This document shows, piece by piece, positions 55,745 to 64,000 of a stretch of DNA of 64,000 nucleotides. The position numbers were made by a program, and so were the translations under genes. Source of the DNA: Burkholderia pseudomultivorans (GTDB lineage Bacteria > Pseudomonadota > Gammaproteobacteria > Burkholderiales > Burkholderiaceae); NCBI RefSeq assembly GCF_001718415.1, contig NZ_CP013377.1, positions 558,001 through 622,000 on the forward strand. Reading direction: 5' to 3'. The notes beneath the pieces are model-generated. The model made no database searches, was not told the DNA's origin, and saw only the letters and a list, made by a program, of their open reading frames with translations. The stretch's first letter is position 1. Each line of letters opens with the position of its first letter.

Positions 55745-56986
55745 ATGAAAGTATCGGCAGACATTCGTGCACTGATCGAGCGGCGCAAGGAAGGCTACAG
55801 CCTCGAGGCGCCGTTCTACACGAGCGAGGAGATCTTCGCGCTGGACATGGAGACGATTTTCCGCCAGCACTGGATCCAGGTGGCGGTCGAACCCGATATC
55901 CCCGAACCGGGCGATTACGTGACGGTGGAACTGGGGAGCGATTCGATCCTGATCGTGCGCGACGACGACATGGCGATCCGCGCGTTCCATAACGTGTGCC
56001 GTCACCGCGGCGCGCGCCTCTGCAACGAGGACAAGGGTTCGGTCGGCAACATCGTGTGTCCGTACCACAGCTGGACCTACAACCTGACGGGCCAGCTGAT
56101 GTTCGCCGAGCACATGGGCGAGAAGTTCGACCGCTGCAAGCACAGCCTGAAGTCGGTGCACGTCGAGAACCTCGCGGGCCTGATCTTCATCTGCCTCGCC
56201 GACGAGCCGCCCGTCGACTTCGCGAAGATGCGCGCCGAGATGGAGCCGTACCTGCTGCCGCACGACCTGCCGAACACGAAGATCGCCGCGCAGATCGACA
56301 TCATCGAGGAAGGCAACTGGAAGCTCACGATGGAGAACAACCGCGAGTGCTATCACTGCGTCGCGAACCATCCGGAGCTGACCATTTCGCTGTACGAGTA
56401 CGGCTTCGGCTACCAGCGCTCGGATGCGAACGCCGAAGGCATGGATGCATTCGCCGAGACCTGCGTCCGGCGCGGCAAGGAATGGGCCGAGATGGGCCTG
56501 CCGTCCGCCGAGATCGAGAAGCTGCTCGACGTGACGGGGTTCCGCACGCAGCGCCTGCCGCTCGACCGCAGTGGCGAATCGCAGACGCTCGACGCGAAGG
56601 TCGCATCGAAGAAGCTGCTCGGCAAGTTCGACCAGGCCGATCTCGGCGGGCTGTCGTTCTGGACGCAGCCGAATTCGTGGCACCACTTCATGAGCGATCA
56701 CATCGTCACGTTCTCGGTGATCCCGCTGTCGGCCGGCAAGACGCTGGTGCGTACGAAGTGGCTCGTGCACAAGGACGCGAAGGAAGGCATCGACTACGAC
56801 GTGAAGAACCTGACGGCCGTGTGGAACGCGACCAACGACCAGGACCGCGCGCTGGTCGAGTTCTCGCAGCGCGGCGCGAACAGCAGCGCATACGAGCCGG
56901 GCCCGTACTCGCCGTACACGGAAGGGCTCGTCGAAAAATTCTCGGCCTGGTACATCGGCCGGCTCGCCGAAAAAACCGGCGCATAG
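55745..56986 (+). CDS. gbcA: Glycine betaine monooxygenase, Rieske oxygenase subunit GbcA
   Basis: 413-residue ring-hydroxylating-type oxygenase that removes a methyl group from glycine betaine as formaldehyde, leaving dimethylglycine. Rieske ligands are Cys85-His87 (NVCRHRGAR) and Cys105-His108 (IVCPYHSW). The mononuclear iron site is NNRECYHCVANHPEL with His204 and His209. It starts 52 bases after etfB and is followed by gbcB after 37 bases, a stretch holding three copies of TAGCGAT. Confidence 0.93.
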   Translation: MKVSADIRALIERRKEGYSLEAPFYTSEEIFALDMETIFRQHWIQVAVEPDIPEPGDYVTVELGSDSILIVRDDDMAIRAFHNVCRHRGARLCNEDKGSVGNIVCPYHSWTYNLTGQLMFAEHMGEKFDRCKHSLKSVHVENLAGLIFICLADEPPVDFAKMRAEMEPYLLPHDLPNTKIAAQIDIIEEGNWKLTMENNRECYHCVANHPELTISLYEYGFGYQRSDANAEGMDAFAETCVRRGKEWAEMGLPSAEIEKLLDVTGFRTQRLPLDRSGESQTLDAKVASKKLLGKFDQADLGGLSFWTQPNSWHHFMSDHIVTFSVIPLSAGKTLVRTKWLVHKDAKEGIDYDVKNLTAVWNATNDQDRALVEFSQRGANSSAYEPGPYSPYTEGLVEKFSAWYIGRLAEKTGA

Positions 56987-57023
56987 CGATTAGCGATCTA
57001 GCGATTTAGCAGCGGAGTCAGAC

Positions 57024-58172
57024 ATGATGCGAGATGCGGCCAATTTCGAGCCGACCGACAGCCGGGTGACGCGCCCGGCTTTCTGGAACGCCCTTTCCGA
57101 GCGCTGGACGAGCGACGTCGAGGAAACGCTGGTGTGTTGCCACGTGCGGCAGGAAACGCACGACGTGAAGAGTTTCTTCTTCCGTTCGCCGCAGGGCCGC
57201 ACGTTCTCGTTCGAGCCCGGGCAGTTCCTCACGCTCGAACTGGACATCGACGGCGAGACGATCAATCGCTGCTACACGATCTCGTCGTCGCCGACGCGGC
57301 CGCATACGGTGTCGATCACCGTCAAGCGCGTGCCGGGCGGCAAGGTGTCGAACTGGCTGCACGACAACCTGCAGCCGGGCGCGTCGGTGCGCGTGCTCGG
57401 GCCGGCCGGCGAATTCACGTGCGCGCGGCATCCGGCGCGCAAGTACCTGTTCCTGTCGGCGGGCTCGGGCGTCACGCCGCTGATGTCGATGAGCCGCGCG
57501 CACCACGATCTCGCGGAGGATCGCGACATCGTGTTCGTGCACAGCGCGCGCACGCCGGACGACATCATCTTCGCGCGCGAGCTCGACCTGATCGCGTCGA
57601 ATCACACGAACTTCCGCGCGTCGTACGTCGTCGAGCGCGTCGGTGCGCGCACGAACTGGCCGGGCGTCACGGGCTTCCTGACGCTGCCGCTGCTGAAGCT
57701 GATCGCACCGGACTTCATGGAGCGCGAGATCTTCACGTGCGGCCCCGCGCCGTACATGAAGGCCGTGCGCGACCTGCTCGACGAAGCGGGCTTCGATCGC
57801 AAGCGCTATCACGAGGAGAGCTTCTCGTTCGAAACGCTCGCGCAGACCGCGAGCGACGAACTGCTCGCCGATCTCGCGCCGGTCGCCGACGACGGTGGAG
57901 TCGCGACGAAGCAGTACACGGTCAGCTTCGCGAAGAGCAATCGCGAGATCGCATGCGGCTCGGAGCAGCACGTGCTCGACGCGGCGCGCCAGTCCGGCGT
58001 GCGGCTGCCGGCATCGTGCACGCAGGGGATGTGCGGCACCTGCAAGGTGAAGCTCGTGTCGGGGCAGGTCGACATGAAGCACAACGGCGGGATTCGCCAG
58101 CGCGAGATCGATCAGGGCATGGTGCTGCTTTGCTGCAGCAAGCCGCTGTCGGATCTGGTGATCGATAAGTGA
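57024..58172 (+). CDS. gbcB: Glycine betaine monooxygenase reductase subunit GbcB
   Basis: 382-residue reductase feeding electrons from NAD(P)H to GbcA. FAD-binding RCYTISSSPTRPHTVSITVK, NAD-binding FLSAGSGVTPLMSM, and a C-terminal plant-type 2Fe-2S domain with Cys332, Cys337, Cys340 (CTQGMCGTC) and a final Cys in LLCC. FAD, NAD and 2Fe-2S order is that of the ferredoxin-NAD reductase/Hmp-VanB hybrid class. The next gene starts 130 bases later. Confidence 0.92.
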   Translation: MMRDAANFEPTDSRVTRPAFWNALSERWTSDVEETLVCCHVRQETHDVKSFFFRSPQGRTFSFEPGQFLTLELDIDGETINRCYTISSSPTRPHTVSITVKRVPGGKVSNWLHDNLQPGASVRVLGPAGEFTCARHPARKYLFLSAGSGVTPLMSMSRAHHDLAEDRDIVFVHSARTPDDIIFARELDLIASNHTNFRASYVVERVGARTNWPGVTGFLTLPLLKLIAPDFMEREIFTCGPAPYMKAVRDLLDEAGFDRKRYHEESFSFETLAQTASDELLADLAPVADDGGVATKQYTVSFAKSNREIACGSEQHVLDAARQSGVRLPASCTQGMCGTCKVKLVSGQVDMKHNGGIRQREIDQGMVLLCCSKPLSDLVIDK

Positions 58173-58183
58173 CGACTGGCCGC

Positions 58184-58206
58184 GATGCGACGCGATGCGT
58201 CGCATC
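58184..58206. other. Perfect hairpin GATGCGAC-N7-GTCGCATC after gbcB
   Basis: An 8-bp inverted repeat with a 7-base spacer begins 12 bases after the gbcB stop. No T-run follows, so it is not a standard terminator. It could stabilise the gbcB message or be a binding site controlling the binding-protein gene downstream. Confidence 0.5.
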
Positions 58207-58302
58207 CGGACAAGCATCTGTCGGAAAAAAACGCTACCGCGGATTTGTGGTTGAAGAACCTAGAGAGACAACGCGCGGACGCGCATTTCAAGGAGATCGA
58301 CC

Positions 58303-59166
58303 ATGAAGCTACTCGGAAAACTGTTGTGGACCGGCGCACTGTCGGCGATGGTGGCACTGAGCGCATCGGCGCTCGCCGATACGAAGCCGACGCTGAAGAT
58401 CGGCTACGTCGAAGGCTGGGACGATAGCGTCGCGACGTCGAACGTCGCCGCGCGGATCATCGAGAAGAAGCTCGGCTACCCGGTCCAGCTGGTGCCGGTC
58501 GCGGCCGGCGTGATGTGGCAGGGCGTCGCGCGCGGCGACCTCGACGGCACGCTGTCCGCGTGGCTGCCGGTCACGCAGGGCGCGTACTGGGATCAGTTCA
58601 AGACCAAGGTCGTCAATCTCGGCACGAACTTCCCCGACGCGAAGATCGGCCTGATCGTGCCGGCCTACGTGAAGGCGAAGAGCATCGACGACCTCAACGC
58701 GGAGAAGGGCGATTTCGGCGGCCGCATCGTCGGCATCGATGCCGGCGCGGGCGTGATGCGCAAGACCGACGACGCGATCAAGAGCTACGGGCTGAACTAC
58801 ACGCTGATGCCGAGCTCGGGCAGCGCGATGACGGCCGAACTCGCCCGCTCGATCCATGCGAACAAGGCGGTGGTCATCACCGGCTGGGCGCCGCACTGGA
58901 TGTTCGCGAAGTGGAAGCTGCGCTTCCTCGAGGATCCGAAGAAGGTGTACGGCGAAGCCGAGCACGTCGACAGCGTCGTGAATCCGGCGCTCGAAACGAA
59001 GGCGAAGCCGGTGGTCGCGTTCCTGAAGAAGTTCCAGTGGAAGCCGGGCGAAATCGACAGCGTGATGCTGTCGATCCAGAACGGTTCGAAGCCGGAAGCG
59101 GCTGCCGATGCATGGATCGCGGCGCATGCGGACCGCGTGAATGCATGGACGGAGGGTGCGCAGTAA
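58303..59166 (+). CDS. Glycine betaine-type ABC transporter substrate-binding protein
   Basis: 287 residues with a Sec signal peptide ending ASALA|D. OpuAC-type periplasmic binding protein: LKIGYVEGWDDSVATSNVAARIIEKKLGYPV, VPVAAGVMWQGVARGDLDGTLSAWLP, VVITGWAPHWMFAKWKLRFLEDP. The conserved Trp residues can form an aromatic cage for the trimethylammonium group of betaine or choline. No permease or ATPase lies beside it, so it may serve a Cbc-type transporter encoded elsewhere, as known for CaiX/BetX-like proteins in Pseudomonas. Confidence 0.88.
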   Translation: MKLLGKLLWTGALSAMVALSASALADTKPTLKIGYVEGWDDSVATSNVAARIIEKKLGYPVQLVPVAAGVMWQGVARGDLDGTLSAWLPVTQGAYWDQFKTKVVNLGTNFPDAKIGLIVPAYVKAKSIDDLNAEKGDFGGRIVGIDAGAGVMRKTDDAIKSYGLNYTLMPSSGSAMTAELARSIHANKAVVITGWAPHWMFAKWKLRFLEDPKKVYGEAEHVDSVVNPALETKAKPVVAFLKKFQWKPGEIDSVMLSIQNGSKPEAAADAWIAAHADRVNAWTEGAQ

Positions 59167-59206
59167 GCACGCGGCGATTCGTCACACGAAATAACCAAAG
59201 AGACAG

Positions 59207-59273
59207 TCCGGGAATGGCTTGCAGGAATCCGAAATAATCGCGATGCACTGCGGCCATATCCCGGAATTTTTTT
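59207..59273 (+). terminator. Probable terminator after the betaine-binding protein gene
   Basis: TCCGGGA-ATGGC at 59207-59218 pairs with GGCCAT-A-TCCCGGA at 59252-59265, followed by ATTTTTTT. The 34-base loop is long, so it may be a structured element rather than a simple terminator. Confidence 0.5.
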
Positions 59274-59345
59274 GCCGATTCTGCAAAAAAGTGCGTATGT
59301 TGTTACACTAGCGCGCTTGTGCAGAGTCATCACAGGAGGATTTGG

Positions 59346-61001
59346 ATGAGTCAGGCAGGACTGCGTGCGAACCGCACCAGTGATGTTGAGGCAACCATCT
59401 CACATGATTCGACGGGCCACACGCTGCATCGTGGCCTGACTTGGAAGGACGCATTCTGGGTGACGAGCGGCGTGCCGGCAGGCGTGCTGTTCACGATCGG
59501 CGGCGTATGTGCGACGATCGGCCAGCCCGCGTGGGCGATCTGGATCGCCGCGATCACGATGGGGCTGATTCAAAGCGCGACTTATGCGGAAATATCGGGG
59601 CTATTTCCTCATAAATCGGGCGGCGCGTCGGTGTACGGCGCGATCGGCTGGGTTCGCTACAGCAAGCTGATTGCCCCGGTTTCCGTGTGGTGCAACTGGC
59701 TCGCATGGTCGCCGATGCTTGCGCTCGGCTGCGGCCTCGCGGCGAGCTATGCGCTCACGAGTCTCTTTCCCGCCGATGCGGCGGTGCTGCACTGGCAGCT
59801 CAAGGTTGCGGATCTTGGTTTCATCAAGCCGGGTCTGTCGCTGCGGATCAACGCGACGTTCATCATCGCGACGATCCTGCTTCTCATCACGTTCAAGCTT
59901 CAGCACAGCGGTGCGTCCAAGGCTGCGCGCACGCAGCGCATTCTCGGCATCGCGTCGCTCACGCCGCTGCTGATCGTCGGCATCGTGCCGTTCGTCACCG
60001 GCGACGTGCCGATGTCGAACCTGCTTCCGCTGCTGCCGCTCGGTCACGACGCGCACGGCAACCTCACGGCCGCGACGTTCGGCGCGTGGAACGGGCAGGG
60101 CGTGACGATGGCGCTGGGTGCGATGTTCATGGCCGGCTGGGCGTCGTACGGCTTCGAGACGGCCGTCTGCTACACGCGCGAATTCCGCGATCCGCGCCGC
60201 GACACCGCGAAAGCGATCTTCTGGTCGGGCGCGCTGTGCCTGGTCGTGATGACGCTCGTGCCGATGGCGTTCCAGGGCGCGCTCGGCACGCAGGCGATGC
60301 TCGATCCGGCGATCGGCGACGGCACCGGCGTGGCGGCCGCGATGGCGAAGATCGTCGGCGGCGGCGCGTGGGTCGCGAATGCGGTCGTCGTGATGCTGAT
60401 GCTGTCGATCCTGCTGATCGTGATGACGTCGATGATGGGCTCGTCGCGCACGCTGTACCAGGCATCGGTCGACGGCTGGCTGCCGAAGTACCTGTCGCAC
60501 GTGAACGAGCACGGCTCGCCGACGCGCGCGATGTGGACCGATCTCGGCTTCAACCTCGTGTTGCTGATGATGTCGGACTACATGACGGTGCTGTCGATCT
60601 CGAACGTCTGCTACATGTTGTTCGTGTTCCTGAATTTGCAGTCGGGATGGATCCACCGGATGGATCGCGGCAGCTGGGATCGTCCGTTCCGCTGTCCGAC
60701 GTGGCTGCTGGTCGCCGGCTCGCTGTGCGGATACGCGAACCTCGTCTATGTCGGCGCCGGCGCGAACCTGCAGGGCGACGGTACGCTGCGCAACGGCCTG
60801 ATCGCGATGCTGCTGATCGTGCCGGTGTTCCTCTATCGTCACTACTGGCAGGATCGCGGCCGCTTCCCCGCGCAGATGCAGCGCGACATGGAACTGGAGG
60901 TGCCGAAGCGCAGCATGTGGCTCAATCTCGCGCCGTATGCGGCGCTCGTCGGCGCGGCGCTGACGATCGGGTTGTCGTATTACTTTGCGTGGGTGAAGTA
61001 G
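59346..61001 (+). CDS. APC-family amino acid/amine permease
   Basis: 551-residue inner-membrane transporter with about 12-14 helices. The N-terminal part WKDAFWVTSGVPAGVLFTIGGV and YAEISGLFPHKSGGASVYGA carries the substrate-loop pattern of the APC superfamily; MGSSRTLYQASVDGWLPKYLSHVNEHGSPTRAM is the conserved cytoplasmic stretch. AGGAGGA lies six bases before ATG 59346. It follows the betaine-binding protein gene but has a likely own promoter (TACACT at 59305-59310 as -10). Probably imports choline, betaine or sarcosine-like compounds; that is inference from location. Confidence 0.85.
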   Translation: MSQAGLRANRTSDVEATISHDSTGHTLHRGLTWKDAFWVTSGVPAGVLFTIGGVCATIGQPAWAIWIAAITMGLIQSATYAEISGLFPHKSGGASVYGAIGWVRYSKLIAPVSVWCNWLAWSPMLALGCGLAASYALTSLFPADAAVLHWQLKVADLGFIKPGLSLRINATFIIATILLLITFKLQHSGASKAARTQRILGIASLTPLLIVGIVPFVTGDVPMSNLLPLLPLGHDAHGNLTAATFGAWNGQGVTMALGAMFMAGWASYGFETAVCYTREFRDPRRDTAKAIFWSGALCLVVMTLVPMAFQGALGTQAMLDPAIGDGTGVAAAMAKIVGGGAWVANAVVVMLMLSILLIVMTSMMGSSRTLYQASVDGWLPKYLSHVNEHGSPTRAMWTDLGFNLVLLMMSDYMTVLSISNVCYMLFVFLNLQSGWIHRMDRGSWDRPFRCPTWLLVAGSLCGYANLVYVGAGANLQGDGTLRNGLIAMLLIVPVFLYRHYWQDRGRFPAQMQRDMELEVPKRSMWLNLAPYAALVGAALTIGLSYYFAWVK

Positions 61002-61385
61002 GCGCTTTACGCGTGCGCGATTCGCGCGCCGGTCCCGGAAACCGCACACGGGGCTGTCGCGCGATCGCGGTGCGCGAGGTAGGCGCGCTGGCCTGAACCG
61101 TTCTTCTCTGCGGCCGCGTTCTGCGGCATTCTCTTTTTCACCCTTCCCCCTCTGTCCCTCCTCCCGCCTTTTGCCGGTCGAGACTGGTCGATGTGCCGGC
61201 TGCTTCGTAAGAATGTAAAGGAAGCGCCGGCGCAATGCGGCGTCGGGCCGACGGCCGCGTCGGCCGGTTTGCGGGCAAGGTCATCCGCTTCGGCTACACT
61301 TCCACTCCGCAACGATTTCCCCTAAAGTTAGCGTGCCTCGGGCCTACGGCCCGCCGGGCAGAACCTGAGACGGAAAGGAAGAACA
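61002..61385. other. Intergenic region upstream of vgrG
   Basis: About 380 bases without a gene. Contains a long pyrimidine-only-like tract (about 61130-61178, mostly C and T) and a small hairpin-forming CGGGCCTACGGCCCG at 61338-61352. GGAAAGGAAG just before ATG 61386 is the vgrG ribosome site. No clear promoter or terminator identified. Confidence 0.5.
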
Positions 61386-63509
61386 ATGAGTTTTGCTCCG
61401 AATGGCGGCCTGCCGGGCGGTCTCGGCGGCAGCCCCTTGGGCTCGTTGAGTGCGCTCGGCGGCCTGGCCGGCCCTGTCGCATCCACGATCGCGGGCAATG
61501 TCGGGCCGCTGGCCGGCGTGGCCGGCCACATCGACACCGTGCAGCGCGCGCTGCAACTCGCGCAAACGGGCTTTTCCCTGATGCAGAAGACGCCAGGCGC
61601 GATCGCCGACGCATTGAACGATGCGGCTGGCGGCGTCGCGCGCCTGACCCAGCTCAACCGCTATGTGACGATCGATACGCCGCTTGGGCCCGACGTGCTG
61701 CTAGTCAGCGCGGCGATCGTCGACGAGTACGTGAACCGGCTGCCGGAGATCCACCTGGATCTGCTGTCGCACCGGAACAACCTGACGCCCGAGCATCTGA
61801 TCGGTCAACCGGTCCGGATCAAGTTCGACCAGGAGTCGACGCTGCTGTCGCTCGCGCGCGCGACTGCTTCAGGCGACGGAGACACGACGCGCCACTTCGA
61901 CGGATATGTGTCGTCGTTCGATCGGCTCGGCAATCCCGGCAAGGTCACGCAGTACCAGATGACCGTCGTGCCGTGGTTCTGGTTCCTGACGCGCTCGACC
62001 GACTGCCGGATCTTCCAGAACAAGACCGCGCAGGACATCCTGCGCGAGATTTTCCAGGAGCACGGCTTTCCGGATTTCGCGTTCGACATTCGCAGCACGC
62101 AGAAGCCGCTCGAGTACGTGGTGATGTACCAGGAGTCGTACTTCAATTTCTGCGCCCGCCTGATGGAGCAGGAAGGGCTGGTCTGGACGCATCGCTACGA
62201 GAAGGACAAGCATATCCTCGTCATTGCGGACAGCAACCTCGTATTCCGTCCGATCGACGGCCTCGCGACGGTGCCGTTCTCCCATACCGAATCGAGCGAG
62301 CTCAACGGCATCGACCGGCTCGACGAGGGGCGGCGTTTCGGCGTCGGCAAGATCACCTACCAGGATTTCAATCATCATCAGCCATCGTCGCCGCTGATGC
62401 TGGTGGAGGCCGGTTCGCAGAATCTCGATCATGCGCGGCTCGCGTCCACCGAACGGTTCGAGCACCAGTCGCTCTACGATCACGGCGACGACGGCAATCG
62501 CTACGCACGCTATGCGATGGAGGCGGAGGAGGCCATCGCGCATCGCTTCCTCGGCAGCGGCTACGCGTGGCAGATGACCACCGCGGGCCAGGTCAAGGTC
62601 GTCGATCATCCGGTGCAGTCGAACAACCAGGATTACGCGATCCTGCATGTGCGCCACGAGGCGGTGAACGACTATACGCAGAACGCCGCGCAACTGCCGT
62701 ACCGCAACAGCTTCGTGCTGCTGCCGATGAAGATTCCGTTCAGGGCGCCGCGCATGACGCCGAAACCGGTGATTCACGGCACGCAGTCCGCAATCGTCGT
62801 CGGTCCGAAGGGCGAGGAGATTCATACCAACGGCAGCTGTGTCAAGGTGCACTTCCTGTGGGATCGGCGCGGCAAGCGCGATGGTTCGGATTCCATGTGG
62901 ATTCGCGTGTCGCAGCCGTGGGCGGGCGACGGCTGGGGCGCAGCCGCGATTCCGCGGATCGGGCAGGAAGTGATCGTCGCGTTCAATCAGGGCGATCCGG
63001 ACAATCCGGTGATCGTCGGCCGCATGTTCAACGGCGAGCAGGGCAATCCGTACCATGGTGCGGCCGGGCAGACCATGGGGATCAAGAGCCAGACGCACAA
63101 GGGCGAAGGCTCGAACGAACTGTTGATGAGCGACGTCGCCGGTGCGCAGATGCTGTACATGCACGCGCAGAAGGACATGAACGTCATCGTCGAGGATGCG
63201 CAGCTCACCGCGGTGCTCAAGGGCGACCGGACCGTTCAGGTCGCGAAGGGCAACCAGGCGACGACGGTGTCGGTCGGCAATCTGTCGGACGTGGTGTCGC
63301 AAGGCAATACGCTGCAGCAGACGCCGCTCGGCGTTCACACGATCGAGGCGAAGGAACTGTGGATCAAGATCGGCGGCGCAGGCGGGACGCGGATCCACAT
63401 GACGGCCGACGGGATCGACATATACAAGGGCGCGTCGGTGATCCACCTCGACGACGCGAACATCAGCATCCAGGCGTCGCGCACCGACATCAATCCCAAG
63501 AACGGCTGA
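61386..63509 (+). CDS. vgrG: Type VI secretion spike protein VgrG
   Basis: 707 residues. The first ~86 residues are an extra Gly/Ala/Leu-rich segment (MSFAPNGGLPGGLGGSPLGS onward, then IDTVQRALQLAQTGFSLMQK). The gp27-like base follows (LTQLNRYVTIDTPLGPDVLL; MYQESYFNFCARLMEQEGLVW), then the gp5-like OB domain with VHFLWDRRGKRDG, WAGDGWGAAAIPRIGQEVIVAFNQGDPDNPVIVGRMFNG, and beta-helix repeats to the C-terminus. Forms the trimeric tip that carries effectors. Followed 21 bases later by an effector chaperone gene. Confidence 0.95.
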   Translation: MSFAPNGGLPGGLGGSPLGSLSALGGLAGPVASTIAGNVGPLAGVAGHIDTVQRALQLAQTGFSLMQKTPGAIADALNDAAGGVARLTQLNRYVTIDTPLGPDVLLVSAAIVDEYVNRLPEIHLDLLSHRNNLTPEHLIGQPVRIKFDQESTLLSLARATASGDGDTTRHFDGYVSSFDRLGNPGKVTQYQMTVVPWFWFLTRSTDCRIFQNKTAQDILREIFQEHGFPDFAFDIRSTQKPLEYVVMYQESYFNFCARLMEQEGLVWTHRYEKDKHILVIADSNLVFRPIDGLATVPFSHTESSELNGIDRLDEGRRFGVGKITYQDFNHHQPSSPLMLVEAGSQNLDHARLASTERFEHQSLYDHGDDGNRYARYAMEAEEAIAHRFLGSGYAWQMTTAGQVKVVDHPVQSNNQDYAILHVRHEAVNDYTQNAAQLPYRNSFVLLPMKIPFRAPRMTPKPVIHGTQSAIVVGPKGEEIHTNGSCVKVHFLWDRRGKRDGSDSMWIRVSQPWAGDGWGAAAIPRIGQEVIVAFNQGDPDNPVIVGRMFNGEQGNPYHGAAGQTMGIKSQTHKGEGSNELLMSDVAGAQMLYMHAQKDMNVIVEDAQLTAVLKGDRTVQVAKGNQATTVSVGNLSDVVSQGNTLQQTPLGVHTIEAKELWIKIGGAGGTRIHMTADGIDIYKGASVIHLDDANISIQASRTDINPKNG

Positions 63510-63530
63510 TCTTCAACAGGACAACAACAC

Positions 63531-63953
63531 ATGTACCAGATGCATGAGGGCACGCTGGCGCTGCCGGTCGAGTGGCAGGACAAGACGATGAACGTGTTCG
63601 TGTCGGCGGCGACCGGCACCGAGGGCGTGAGCCTGGTGATTACGCGCGAGCGGCTGCCATGGGGAATGAAGTTCGCCGAATACGTGGCGAACGAGACGCG
63701 CAAGGTCGCGAAGAAGGTGCCCGACTACGCGGAAGTATCGAGCGCGGGCACGACCGTGTCGGGCCGCGATGCGCACGTCCACGAGTTCACGTGGACCAAT
63801 AATGGCGCGTCGATTCATCAGCAATTGACGATGGTCGAATACGGGCAGGTCGTGATGATGCTGACCTTCACGGCGCCGGGCGCGTTGAGCGATACGCAGC
63901 GCGAGCAGGTCAACGCGGTGATCCAGAGCCTGCAACTGCGCGTGCCGGACTGA
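63531..63953 (+). CDS. DUF1795/DcrB-fold EagR-type effector chaperone
   Basis: 140 residues without signal peptide. The pattern MHEGTLALPVEWQDKTMNVFVSAA, SLVITRERLPWGMKFAEYVANET and YGQVVMMLTFTAPG matches DUF1795 (EagR/EagT) proteins, which shield the membrane-active N-terminus of type VI effectors and load them on VgrG. Placed between vgrG and the next gene, exactly the expected site. It predicts that the downstream gene encodes a PAAR/Rhs-type effector with N-terminal membrane helices. Confidence 0.85.
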   Translation: MYQMHEGTLALPVEWQDKTMNVFVSAATGTEGVSLVITRERLPWGMKFAEYVANETRKVAKKVPDYAEVSSAGTTVSGRDAHVHEFTWTNNGASIHQQLTMVEYGQVVMMLTFTAPGALSDTQREQVNAVIQSLQLRVPD

Positions 63954-63964
63954 CGGGGCGGGCC

Positions 63965-64000
63965 ATGTCGGATACGCTTGTTTACGACGAGCCGGGCGGA
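63965..64000 (+). CDS. Start of the next gene (probable type VI effector), cut by the window
   Basis: Only 12 codons are visible, MSDTLVYDEPGG, starting 11 bases after the chaperone gene with GGGGCGGG upstream. Identity is inferred only from the vgrG-EagR context. Confidence 0.5.
   Translation, partial: MSDTLVYDEPGG

Noticed and set aside
61235..63547. A 770-codon open frame on the plus strand overlapping vgrG
   Set aside because: Out-of-frame shadow of vgrG, rich in Arg/Gln/Ser, without motifs.

Overview
The window has the very high GC, strong third-position G/C bias and dense, overlapping genes of a beta-proteobacterium of the genus Burkholderia, most likely the B. cepacia complex. Supporting evidence is the rhamnolipid cluster (rhlA, a small methyltransferase-like gene, rhlB, MFS exporter, rhlC, outer-membrane factor, HlyD adaptor), a betIBA operon, the gbd/dgc/gbc glycine-betaine catabolic block and a vgrG locus. 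A secondary chromosome is my inference from this gene content, not something the sequence states.

Layout. 1-5.6 kb: the end of a branched-chain-amino-acid/amide-type ABC importer (livHMGF, livH cut by the window edge), translationally chained to an N-carbamoyl-amino-acid/allantoate-type amidohydrolase and an M81 (MlrC-like) metallopeptidase. 5.7-13.2 kb: a small basic protein, a metallo-beta-lactamase-fold protein and an MFS transporter. The last two are now separated by about 4.5 kb of foreign DNA, flanked by two direct copies of the MBL-MFS junction. The cargo is a cell-wall-hydrolase (probable type VI secretion) effector gene overlapping a secreted immunity-like gene. The effector is broken by two intact insertion sequences, an ISL3-family element (8-bp target duplication) and an IS2-subgroup IS3-family element (5-bp target duplication). 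Removing both in silico restores one continuous 395-codon frame that ends 26 bases inside the immunity gene. 13.3-15.8 kb: an ABC-2 exporter pair and a cupin. 16.4-20.8 kb: two tandem paralogous lipoproteins, an OmpW-like porin and a PraB-like secreted protein. 21-24.5 kb: an unknown protein, a glycolipid-type glycosyltransferase, a membrane protein and an exported tyrosine-phosphatase-like protein.

24.6-28.5 kb: betI-betB-betA (choline to glycine betaine) with a palindromic operator candidate. 29.1-37.6 kb: the rhamnolipid synthesis and export operon. 37.9-39.1 kb: glutathione-independent formaldehyde dehydrogenase. 39.2-45.2 kb: a LysR regulator, an EamA exporter, a MocR-type regulator with a zinc-ribbon membrane protein, and a secreted beta-propeller/discoidin-domain protein.

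45.3-61 kb: a GbdR-like regulator facing one long co-directional block: glyA, membrane-dipeptidase homologue, small V4R-like protein, dgcA, dgcB, etfA, etfB, gbcA, gbcB, a betaine-binding protein and an APC permease. With betBA this encodes choline to betaine aldehyde to betaine (BetA, BetB), betaine to dimethylglycine (GbcAB), dimethylglycine to sarcosine (DgcAB plus a dedicated electron-transfer flavoprotein) and glycine to serine (GlyA). Sarcosine oxidase is not in the window. The formaldehyde from demethylation could be consumed by the formaldehyde dehydrogenase at 38 kb. 61.4-64 kb: vgrG with an unusual N-terminal extension, a DUF1795/EagR-type effector chaperone and the first codons of the next gene, probably the effector.

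I saw no tRNA, rRNA, CRISPR array or replication origin.
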